A stretch of DNA of 5,710 bases from Nitrososphaerales archaeon. GTDB taxonomy: Archaea; Thermoproteota; Nitrososphaeria; Nitrososphaerales; CADDZS01. Below, piece by piece: positions 1-5,570 of the stretch. The stretch is taken from contig JASHXQ010000197.1 in NCBI GenBank assembly GCA_030043455.1, positions 1 to 5,710 of the forward strand, given 5' to 3'. The position numbers and the translations under genes are program-made. The notes below the pieces were generated by a model that made no database searches, had not been told where the DNA came from, and saw nothing but the letters and a program-made list of their open reading frames with translations. Numbering within the stretch: position 1 is the first letter of the stretch; each line of letters begins with the position of its first letter.

Positions 1-402
1 TTCCCCAAGGTCCAAGAGATCGTGGAGGGCGAAGTCGTGGAAATTACCGATTTTGGAGCGTTCGTGAGGATCGGGCCCACGGATGCTTTGCTTCACCTAT
101 CGCAGATTACTGACGATTATCTGACAAGCGACGTAAAGTCCGGGCAGATCATCGCAAGTCAGACGAAAAGGATACTGAAGGTGGGGAGTAAGGTGCGAGT
201 CAGGATCACAGCTGTGAGTTTGCCTCGCGGCGCTGCGCTAGGCAAGATCGGCGTGACTTGCAGACAGCCGTTCTTGGGTGCATGGGAGTGGATTGAAGAG
301 GATGTGGCGAAGGCTCAGAAGGGGCTAGCGGGCAAAAAGTCTGGAGACGGCGGAAAGGAAGAGCCGAAGGAAAAGCCAGAGAAGAAATCAGGAAAGAAGT
401 GA
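1..402 (+). CDS. rpo7: DNA-directed RNA polymerase subunit Rpo7 (RpoE', Rpb7 homologue), 5'-partial
   Basis: This is the C-terminal part (133 residues visible) of the archaeal Rpb7 homologue, which pairs with Rpo4 in the polymerase stalk, binds emerging RNA and helps open complex formation. The reading frame is open from base 1, so the start and the N-terminal tip domain lie outside the window. What is visible is the S1/OB-fold domain: VEGEVVEITDFGAFVRIGP, then LLHLSQITDDY, a K/R-rich strand region with VGSKVRVRI, and the family's closing signature KIGVTCRQPFLG. After the S1 core comes a tail of about 35 residues, rich in Lys, Glu and Gly and probably disordered. Only 3 bp separate the stop from spt4, so the two are probably co-transcribed. 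The identification is secure; the tail is longer and more basic than in many Rpo7 proteins. Confidence 0.95.
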   Translation, partial: FPKVQEIVEGEVVEITDFGAFVRIGPTDALLHLSQITDDYLTSDVKSGQIIASQTKRILKVGSKVRVRITAVSLPRGAALGKIGVTCRQPFLGAWEWIEEDVAKAQKGLAGKKSGDGGKEEPKEKPEKKSGKK

Positions 403-405
403 CAA

Positions 406-594
406 TTGCCTAGAGAATTCGCATGTAGAAAGTGCAGGACACTCACTACAGGAAAAATATGTCCTAACTGCCATAGCACGGAGCTTACACCGGACTGGTC
501 GGGTTTGATCGTTGTGGTGGAGCCGGAAAAATCTACGGTTTCAAAAACCCTGAATATTACTAAGCCAGGGAGATACGCCCTAAAAGTAAGCTAG
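406..594 (+). CDS. spt4: Transcription elongation factor Spt4 (RpoE'')
   Basis: Spt4 is a small zinc protein that binds the NGN domain of Spt5 (NusG homologue) and supports processive elongation by archaeal RNA polymerase. The 62-residue product has the full family layout. An N-terminal zinc ribbon has paired CRKC (Cys7/Cys10) and CPNC (Cys19/Cys22). It is followed by the conserved core LTPDWSGLIVVVEPEKS, where Spt4 proteins contact Spt5, and the closing motif TKPGRYALKV. Length is normal for archaeal Spt4. The start is TTG: no ATG or GTG lies nearby in frame, and MPREFACRKC matches the usual N-terminus. An AGGAAAG stretch about 10 bases upstream, inside the end of rpo7, may act as a weak ribosome-binding site. 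It lies between rpo7 and the dephospho-CoA kinase gene, an order seen in many archaea. Confidence 0.95.
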   Translation: MPREFACRKCRTLTTGKICPNCHSTELTPDWSGLIVVVEPEKSTVSKTLNITKPGRYALKVS

Positions 595-618
595 GTTATC
601 TGGACGGGCGTTTTCTAA

Positions 619-1158
619 ATGTCGTCCAGTACCCCGATCAGCGACCGACTTCGACAAGATCTGAAGAACCCGCTTGGGCGAATTGTAGTGGACCACGACG
701 TAAATGCAGACCTTCTCGCACCTTACTTTAGGGTGGAGGGCCTCAGAGTCTGTGTGGGTGACCGAACGACGGAGCGGTTTCACCAGTTGGGATTTTCTCC
801 CGATCTGGAGATCGTCGATTCCTTGGAGAAGAGACAAGCCAGACAGGTTCCCCCCTTGGTGGAAGAAGATCAAAGAGTGCTGCTTCACGCGGCTAATCCT
901 CCCGGGGCGCTCTCGGGAGAGTCCCTTGGACAGCTAGGAGCCTGTCTAAAGACTATCGAGAAATTCGGGTCCAAGGTAAGATTAGAAATCTCTGGTGAAG
1001 AGGATTTGCTAGCACTTCCAGTAGTCGCTTTTTTTCCAACCAACACGGTCACCTTCTACGGTCAACCGAACGTCGGCCTGGTGATCGTCAATTCCGAAGA
1101 ATCGCGCGAGAGAGCGAAGAGCGTTCTCAGAGAACTCAACATACTTTCGTTGTTGTGA
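619..1158 (+). CDS. GTP-dependent dephospho-CoA kinase (DUF359 family)
   Basis: This enzyme catalyses the last step of coenzyme A synthesis in archaea, phosphorylating the 3'-hydroxyl of dephospho-CoA with GTP as donor. It is unrelated to bacterial CoaE, and the DUF359 family was assigned this activity in Thermococcus. The 179-residue length is typical. Visible family motifs are VGDRTTE (about 46-52), an Asp-containing strand EIVDS (64-68) followed by Lys-Arg, and the acidic signature SGEEDLLALP (125-134). The last runs into the block VVAFFPTNTVTFYGQP (135-150) and a hydrophobic strand VGLVIV. The ATG at 619 has no strong Shine-Dalgarno sequence. The gene sits 24 bp behind spt4 and ahead of rps24e; spt4, DUF359, rps24e and rps27ae occur in this order in many archaea. 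Its function is unrelated to transcription, so the linkage may reflect growth-coupled expression (inference). Confidence 0.9.
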   Translation: MSSSTPISDRLRQDLKNPLGRIVVDHDVNADLLAPYFRVEGLRVCVGDRTTERFHQLGFSPDLEIVDSLEKRQARQVPPLVEEDQRVLLHAANPPGALSGESLGQLGACLKTIEKFGSKVRLEISGEEDLLALPVVAFFPTNTVTFYGQPNVGLVIVNSEESRERAKSVLRELNILSLL

Positions 1159-1180
1159 ACCGCCCTAGAAGAAAGGCAGC

Positions 1181-1186
1181 TTTTTT
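1181..1186 (+). terminator. Oligo-T terminator candidate after the rpo7-spt4-dephospho-CoA kinase run
   Basis: Six consecutive T residues lie 22 bases after the dephospho-CoA kinase stop codon, with no clear stem-loop before them. Archaeal RNA polymerases can terminate on U-tracts of this kind without a hairpin. Its position between the first gene run and a new TATA-like element makes termination plausible. Six bases is short, so readthrough into rps24e is possible. Confidence 0.4.
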
Positions 1187-1201
1187 CGTGACACTAAACG
1201 A

Positions 1202-1211
1202 TTAAATAATA
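1202..1211 (+). promoter_or_regulatory. TATA-box candidate for the rps24e-rps27ae unit
   Basis: The stretch TTAAATAATA sits in the 103-bp gap between the dephospho-CoA kinase gene and rps24e and is the most AT-rich segment there. The preceding ACTAAACG could include a BRE-like purine-rich portion. Archaeal transcripts usually start about 25 bases after the TATA centre, which predicts a start near 1230 and a leader of about 30 nt. No strong Shine-Dalgarno sequence is seen before the TTG start codon. Confidence 0.5.
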
Positions 1212-1261
1212 TTACGCCCAACTCCTAGTTTCCGGAACTCGAAAAGAGCCTGATCTAAGAA

Positions 1262-1618
1262 TTGTCAACAATTGAAATTTTGCAAGATTCAGAAAACAAG
1301 CTTCTCTCGAGAAGAGAGCTCACGCTTGTCTTCAAGGGAGGAAGTGGATTTATCTCCCGGCCTGCAGCAACCGAGGCAATCTCCTCGAGGATGGGAGTTC
1401 CCAAGGAAAAGGTCCGCGTAATTTCACTGGAGGGGAAGTTTGGATTGCGCGATCTGGTCGCCAAGGCGTACGTGTATTCGGATGTCGCCGATGAGAAAAA
1501 GCAGCTTCCGGCTTTTCTTTCAATCAGGGAGCTTCCCAAAGATGAACGCAAGAAGGCGCGAGAGGCGCTAAAGCCGAAACCGGCAGCTCCCGGGGCTGAG
1601 GCCGCAAAGAAAGCTTAG
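1262..1618 (+). CDS. rps24e: 30S ribosomal protein S24e (eS24)
   Basis: This is a component of the archaeal/eukaryotic small ribosomal subunit, absent from bacteria. The 118-residue product begins with a short beta strand (STIEILQDSENKLLSRRELT), as in other S24e proteins. It continues with the loop and helix GFISRPAATEAISSRMGVP, then KEKVRVISLEGKFGL and a strand AKAYVYSD. The tail past about residue 95 is rich in Lys, Ala and Pro, a common low-complexity extension in archaeal S24e. The start is TTG: the next in-frame ATG is at codon 44 and would delete the first strand and helix. A 14-bp dyad overlaps this start codon. The gene is 12 bp from the chosen rps27ae start, so the two are almost certainly co-transcribed. 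Confidence 0.95.
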   Translation: MSTIEILQDSENKLLSRRELTLVFKGGSGFISRPAATEAISSRMGVPKEKVRVISLEGKFGLRDLVAKAYVYSDVADEKKQLPAFLSIRELPKDERKKAREALKPKPAAPGAEAAKKA

Positions 1619-1630
1619 GGATTGAGAGAC

Positions 1631-1885
1631 ATGTCGGAACAGAAAGCTGTCCAAGCAAAGCCCGCGGAAGCTGCTGCACCAGCGGCGCCTGCCGCGAAGG
1701 CCGTGGCTGCGCCGAAGAAAAAGCGAAAGGAGAGTCCGGTTCACAAATTTTACCAGGTAAAGGCAGACAAGGTTGACCGGTTGCGAAAGGAATGCCCCCG
1801 ATGCGGCCGAGGCGTATTTCTTGCTGAACATCGGGATCGACTGACTTGCGGAAAGTGTGGCTACACTTCATTCAAAAAGAAGTAA
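1631..1885 (+). CDS. rps27ae: 30S ribosomal protein S27ae (eS31)
   Basis: This is a zinc-binding small-subunit protein; in eukaryotes the same protein is made fused to ubiquitin. The C-terminal domain is diagnostic: [20 protein letters not shown], then a four-cysteine zinc ribbon with CPRC (Cys55/Cys58) and CGKC (Cys73/Cys76), ending GYTSFKKK. The first 35 or so residues are an Ala/Pro/Lys-rich extension, probably disordered, which makes this 84-residue protein longer than compact archaeal forms of about 50-65 residues. The start is taken as ATG 1631. An in-frame TTG at 1622 would add three residues and cannot be excluded, since TTG is used by several genes here. It follows rps24e directly and its stop is only 7 bp from the stop of the convergent gene. 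Confidence 0.95.
   Translation: MSEQKAVQAKPAEAAAPAAPAAKAVAAPKKKRKESPVHKFYQVKADKVDRLRKECPRCGRGVFLAEHRDRLTCGKCGYTSFKKK
1874..1878 (-). terminator. Short oligo-T tract that could end the minus-strand kinase-fusion transcript
   Basis: On the minus strand, TTCTTTTTG lies about 15 bases beyond the stop codon of the fusion gene, inside the 3' end of rps27ae, where it corresponds to an AAAAA run in lysine codons. It is the only T-run near this convergent junction. The run is just five bases and arises naturally from lysine codons, so this is a weak candidate. Confidence 0.2.
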
Positions 1886-1892
1886 ACGTCGC

Positions 1893-3548
1893 TCACTTCT
1901 CGAGATCTTGCCTTACGGCACTTAGTACGTTCGGTGCTATGAACGCTTGAAAGGGCGCCCGATATCTTAGGGCGGCGGCCTCTTCTAGGGCCTTGCTATC
2001 GCTTGATTTTTGCTGGTAGCCGTGGGCGAAGGCCGATATCAGTTTACGTGCCCTCTCTTCTTTGAGCGTGAACCGCACTGAATAGTAGATGAACTCTGCG
2101 AGGTCCCAAGTCTTGTTGCCACCGGGATGGGACTGCTCAAGATCCACGAAATAAATCCGGGAATCATTGTCAGAATAGATTGCATTGGAGGGCTTCGTGT
2201 CACCCATGCAATACCCGTGGTTGTGCATTATCGCTAGGTCCCGCCCAAAGCTCTCTATCGGGGCGAGGTCTTCACTATCCTCGTCAAAGTACGAAGCTTC
2301 TACCTTGGAAAGATCCCTCCCCTTGATGAACCGGGTTACCATCAATTTTTGAGGGAAGAACACGGCGATCACGTCCGGCGTTCTAAGACCAAACTTGCGC
2401 AACTCTCTGGTCGCCCGGAACTCTCGGTACAGGCGTTCCGTGGGATTCACTGTAAAATCCGTGTTTCGAAGTGACCACAGGTTCAGAACACCCCACTTCA
2501 TTCCGCGGATATCCTTGAAGCGTTTCACCGTGATGGAGATTTCCTTTCCTTTCTCCAGATCTCGCAGCGTGTAAAAACCGGCGGTGGTGTAAATCTCTCC
2601 AAGGGAATTCTTGGTCACCTCGCAAGAGGAACTGTCCATGCCCAAGTATTCGATTAGATCCTTGAACCAATCCTTGCTGGACACAAAGAGCTTGCTTCCT
2701 GTTATTGACCATGAATTTCGAGGGGACTTTATCCGATCCGGTAATTTCCTAGATCTTCGAGATCTGGAAATTTTGGAGATCACTTCGTGGCCCACGACAT
2801 TGGGACTCACTCTGCCTGCGTATCCGTGGACTGCGTACTGTTTCAGAGATTTCGAGGTATACGATGCGGCAGCTTCAATCTTGCCTGGAACTCCAGCATG
2901 AAATCCCTTCTGCGATGGGAGGATACGCAGAAAGTCAGACTTTTCGTCGAGAGTAACCACTCCCTCACTCTGGAGTTCCTTGGCAGCTTTCCTAAAACCA
3001 CCTAGGGAGGATTCTAAATTGGAAGCTAGCAGTTCGTCTCCGTACGTCTTGGAATAGCTGTACACTACCGGCGGATAGATTGCAGCACGTTTCTTCAACT
3101 TCTCAAACAAGAAGTAACTCAATGGAAAATTGATTTCGCCGACAAACTGCTCATAGTCCACGACAGCATCGGCAAGCCCTTCGAGGATAACCCTTCTCTT
3201 GTAAGCGATTTCGTACTCTCTGAGAAAGTCCTCACCATGAATTGGAAAGTACGAATTTAACAGTCTCCCGGATACGAACTCTCCGAATGTAGATTTCTTG
3301 CAATCGTTTTCGATAGCCTTCGGGTCCACGACTAGAGCAGAGCACTCCACCGCCCCGTTCAAGTAATTGTATTTCACTCGTTGCGAGAAAGGCTTCAGGA
3401 CCAGAATTACGTCGTAATCGCTGCTTTTTCCGGCATAACCAGCAACTTGAGATCCATAGACGCACATTGCGACCATCTCCCTCTTGGACAGAAGTGGAGC
3501 CACTGTTTCGGTAACCGCCTGAACTTCGGCAGAGGATAAAGCTCGCAA
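1893..3548 (-). CDS. Nucleotidyltransferase / Bud32-like kinase fusion protein, uncharacterised
   Basis: This is a 551-residue soluble protein with two apparent catalytic domains. Residues about 20-80 carry the polymerase-beta-type nucleotidyltransferase signature: Gly32-Ser33, Gly37, then SDYD with Asp44 and Asp46 as expected metal ligands. A later strand contains Glu68, a possible third acidic ligand. Residues about 115-250 are mostly helical, with a possible winged-helix segment near 180-212. Residues about 315-500 form a small protein-kinase-like domain. Lys342 (VKRF) is the candidate beta3 lysine and Glu376 the candidate helix-C glutamate. GDTKPSN (449-455) supplies Asp450 and Asn455, DLEQ gives Asp469, and WDLAEF lies at 481-486. 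This resembles Bud32, RIO and lipopolysaccharide kinases. The TTG start is the only start between an in-frame upstream stop and codon 25. Substrates are unknown; it may modify RNA, protein or nucleotide. Confidence 0.8.
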   Translation of the reverse strand: MRALSSAEVQAVTETVAPLLSKREMVAMCVYGSQVAGYAGKSSDYDVILVLKPFSQRVKYNYLNGAVECSALVVDPKAIENDCKKSTFGEFVSGRLLNSYFPIHGEDFLREYEIAYKRRVILEGLADAVVDYEQFVGEINFPLSYFLFEKLKKRAAIYPPVVYSYSKTYGDELLASNLESSLGGFRKAAKELQSEGVVTLDEKSDFLRILPSQKGFHAGVPGKIEAAASYTSKSLKQYAVHGYAGRVSPNVVGHEVISKISRSRRSRKLPDRIKSPRNSWSITGSKLFVSSKDWFKDLIEYLGMDSSSCEVTKNSLGEIYTTAGFYTLRDLEKGKEISITVKRFKDIRGMKWGVLNLWSLRNTDFTVNPTERLYREFRATRELRKFGLRTPDVIAVFFPQKLMVTRFIKGRDLSKVEASYFDEDSEDLAPIESFGRDLAIMHNHGYCMGDTKPSNAIYSDNDSRIYFVDLEQSHPGGNKTWDLAEFIYYSVRFTLKEERARKLISAFAHGYQQKSSDSKALEEAAALRYRAPFQAFIAPNVLSAVRQDLEK

Positions 3549-3592
3549 AGTCTCGAGTAAGCCAGCTCAGGCAACCATGACTGGGGGTTTAG

Positions 3593-3602
3593 TATTATAT
3601 TT
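3593..3602 (-). promoter_or_regulatory. TATA-box candidate for the nucleotidyltransferase-kinase gene
   Basis: Read on the minus strand, AAATATAATA lies just past the HExxH gene (its stop is at 3604), about 45 bases before the fusion gene's TTG start. With the usual archaeal spacing, transcription would start near 3571 and give a leader of about 20 nt. This suggests that the fusion gene has its own promoter, although the 55-bp gap would also allow readthrough from upstream. Confidence 0.5.
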
Positions 3603-3603
3603 T

Positions 3604-4308
3604 CTACTTCAAAGGACCAATTTTTTTCAAGAGCTCGACAGCCTTGGGCTCGAAATTGGTCCTGGCCAGAGAGTCAATTGATATTTGCACCTGATTTGCT
3701 CCCATACTGATCTTTTCAGTGGGGAAACCCTTCTCTATCCAGAAATGACGACATTTTTCTATCAACTTTTCATTTGTGAAGCCTTTGGCGAAATTTTCCT
3801 CCAGTTGCTTCGGAAGCTTGCTTCTCTTTGAGAACACAAGGAACGGATCCAGGATTCTGGTGTTATCTTCGTACGATTGCTCAAATAAAGACCCGGAGGA
3901 GATATCCGAGACAAAGTCTCTCCCACTGAACCGCCTAACTAGCTCCAAATAGTGTAGAAATTCATGGGCCATCACCTGGCGCAATACAGCTCTGGTGGCG
4001 TAAAGAACAAGAGGGGCGCTCAGTTGAATTAGGATTGAAGCTCTTTCGTCGATGTCCAGGGGTATAGTTCTCGCGAAAAGAATTCCTAGCTCACCAGTAC
4101 TGCTTGGAGAGGTTGAAACATAGAGGGTGGGATCCACATAGTAAGGAGGATAAGGAACCCCACACAACCGCTCAATTTCTGAGGCGGTACTTTCGATTAC
4201 ATTTTTCTTCGCCAGAATTCTTTTCTTGACCTTTTCATTCAGCTTTGTGGAAGTCGTTACAGCGCCAAATGAGTTCACTTTGGGGTTCAGAGTCCCCTCG
4301 CTCCCCAA
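3604..4308 (-). CDS. Putative zinc-dependent metalloprotein with HExxH motif (uncharacterised)
   Basis: I do not recognise the family. The clearest feature is AHEFLHYLE, a HExxH zinc-site motif at bases 3952-3966, in a predicted helix after a hydrophobic segment (ILIQLSAPLVLYATRAVLRQ). Glu residues about 28-32 positions later (LFEQSYED) could supply a third ligand, as in gluzincin-type enzymes; that is conjecture. There is no signal peptide or obvious membrane anchor. A charged helix (KLNEKVKKRILAKKNV) precedes the motif. The start is uncertain. No ATG exists downstream of the GalT stop; TTG 4308 is chosen here, with GTG 4278 and TTG 4407 as alternatives, and an ATG at 4485 would overlap GalT by 121 bp. 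Readable amphipathic sequence upstream (WHRLIEKVARNLSRFLLL) hints that the true start may lie before 4308. It directly follows GalT, so co-transcription is likely. Peptidase activity is inference. Confidence 0.65.
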   Translation of the reverse strand: MGSEGTLNPKVNSFGAVTTSTKLNEKVKKRILAKKNVIESTASEIERLCGVPYPPYYVDPTLYVSTSPSSTGELGILFARTIPLDIDERASILIQLSAPLVLYATRAVLRQVMAHEFLHYLELVRRFSGRDFVSDISSGSLFEQSYEDNTRILDPFLVFSKRSKLPKQLEENFAKGFTNEKLIEKCRHFWIEKGFPTEKISMGANQVQISIDSLARTNFEPKAVELLKKIGPLK

Positions 4309-4364
4309 GGTTGGTGAATAATTGAGCAGAAGAAAGCGGGAAAGATTTCTGGCGACTTTTTCGA

Positions 4365-5414
4365 TCAGACGATGCCAATCATCGTGGAAATCTGTCGCCT
4401 GGCACAAGCTCCAAGTTGTTGAGCAGCTGTTTCCGGTGGGATTGGGTTCACGAACACTCCACTCCCCCGCTCGAGACCGGCCCACTTTACCATTTGGGGA
4501 TAAACTTCAATGTGCCAGTGGATCTGCTTCGTTGTTTTCTTCTCTGAGGAGATATGAAAGGCAATGTTGTAGGGCGGATTCTTGAGAAGTTTATCCAGTC
4601 CTCCCAGAGTCGATATCAACATCGTCGCAAGATCTTGAATCTCTTTTTGGGAAACCTTCAGAAAGGATGTTTCGTGTCGTTTCGGAAAGATCCAGAATTC
4701 GTAAGCATGAGTAGAAGCCCAGGGAGTGAAGGCAACGAAATTGTCCGTCGCAAGAATCATCCGCGGCCCAATTGATTCCAAATTGACTACCTTGCACATG
4801 GGGCATACGCCGAACTCCGACATGGAATCGTGCACGGCTTCTGCTTCTTCCTCAATCAATGGGGGCAGTCTGGAGAGGGTGACGGTCTGGAGGTGGGGGT
4901 GCGATAAAGAGGCTCCGGCTTCATACCCACTGTTGACAAAAACCGATACATATCCTACGGTTTTCTTGGAATAGAGCCATCGGACGCGGTCCTGAAGGGT
5001 TGCGAGCACATCAATCCACTGTTCATACGGCAGAGTACTGAAGGTAGCTGAGTGATCCTTGGTGACAACCATGACATGGTGATAACCTAGCGCCGGCTCT
5101 GACTGAAGCGGATAGTCGCGAAACTCCGTGGTAGCTTCTGGACTGACCGCCGGAAAATTGTTGGGAAAATATCGGACTGACCAATCGTGAATCCTCTCAG
5201 CGTCCGAGTCTGATAACTTCAGCAGAGTGTTTTCAGTAGAGACCAGTACCAGATCGGCAGGAGCAGTCATCTCCTCATTGCCCGGACAAAAAGGACAAGA
5301 TTCTTTGCCTGTTGAAAAATTCTCAGCCGGTTTGAACTCAATTGGACGGTTCTGTCTTTCTGGAGAAACGAGAACGAGCCTTCGCGTAAAGTAATCCTTT
5401 CTTAGCTCGGGCAT
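4365..5414 (-). CDS. galT: Galactose-1-phosphate uridylyltransferase (GalT)-like protein
   Basis: GalT exchanges UMP between UDP-glucose and galactose-1-phosphate through a uridylyl-histidine intermediate (Leloir pathway). The 349-residue product matches the family from its first residues (MPELRKDYFTRRLVLVSPER). Candidate zinc ligands are Cys40 and Cys43 (CPFC), His121 (KDHS) and His172. The active-site motif is HPHLQ (172-176), with His174 the expected nucleophile and Gln176 retained. A second CxxC pair (CPMC, 204-207) lies in the linker to the C-terminal half. That half carries His287 and HWHIE (299-303), matching the second metal site. The position between nucleophile and Gln is Leu, where HPHGQ is usual, so another sugar-1-phosphate or ADP-glucose-type phosphorylase activity is possible. 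The ATG start lacks a Shine-Dalgarno sequence; a weak TATA-like element lies near -30, so the mRNA may be leaderless. Confidence 0.88.
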   Translation of the reverse strand: MPELRKDYFTRRLVLVSPERQNRPIEFKPAENFSTGKESCPFCPGNEEMTAPADLVLVSTENTLLKLSDSDAERIHDWSVRYFPNNFPAVSPEATTEFRDYPLQSEPALGYHHVMVVTKDHSATFSTLPYEQWIDVLATLQDRVRWLYSKKTVGYVSVFVNSGYEAGASLSHPHLQTVTLSRLPPLIEEEAEAVHDSMSEFGVCPMCKVVNLESIGPRMILATDNFVAFTPWASTHAYEFWIFPKRHETSFLKVSQKEIQDLATMLISTLGGLDKLLKNPPYNIAFHISSEKKTTKQIHWHIEVYPQMVKWAGLERGSGVFVNPIPPETAAQQLGACARRQISTMIGIV

Positions 5415-5440
5415 CTGCGGCGAGCAAGGCCGGCGAAGGT

Positions 5441-5450
5441 ATTAGAGTTA
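5441..5450 (-). promoter_or_regulatory. Weak TATA-like element upstream of galT
   Basis: On the minus strand, TAACTCTAAT is centred about 31 bases before the galT ATG, in an AT-richer patch between GC-rich segments. That spacing would place the transcription start at or very near the ATG, fitting a leaderless mRNA and the lack of a Shine-Dalgarno sequence. The match to a TATA box is poor. Confidence 0.3.
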
Positions 5451-5468
5451 ATCGATTTCCGGTTTTCG

Positions 5469-5480
5469 ATCTCGTGAGAT
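5469..5480 (-). promoter_or_regulatory. Inverted repeat upstream of the galT promoter, possible regulator site
   Basis: ATCTC and GAGAT form perfect 5-base arms around a 2-base centre. The repeat lies about 20 bases upstream of the TATA-like element of galT, where archaeal activators can bind. The arms are short enough to arise by chance. The remainder of the 156-bp gap between galT and the small ORF shows no gene that I can support. Confidence 0.2.
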
Positions 5481-5570
5481 TAATCCGACAGTCAGAATTC
5501 TCCATTCATGCAACAACAGAATGCGCGGTAGATAATGAGGGAAAAATTCTCTGAGTGTGAATCGGGAAAT

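Noticed and set aside
580..888. Minus-strand frame of 102 codons opposite the dephospho-CoA kinase gene
   Set aside because: It is a mirror frame of a well-supported conserved gene and shows no domain or motif.
1524..1871. Minus-strand frames over rps24e and rps27ae
   Set aside because: They lie opposite two certain ribosomal protein genes; their Pro/Ser/Leu-rich composition follows from the Lys/Ala-rich coding strand.
2752..2766. Near-palindrome AGATCTTCGAGATCT
   Set aside because: It lies inside the coding sequence of the fusion protein, is imperfect, and shows no link to a promoter or repeat family.
4322..4974. Several plus-strand frames opposite galT and the start of the HExxH gene
   Set aside because: All overlap a clear GalT coding sequence, and none has a recognisable motif or start signal.
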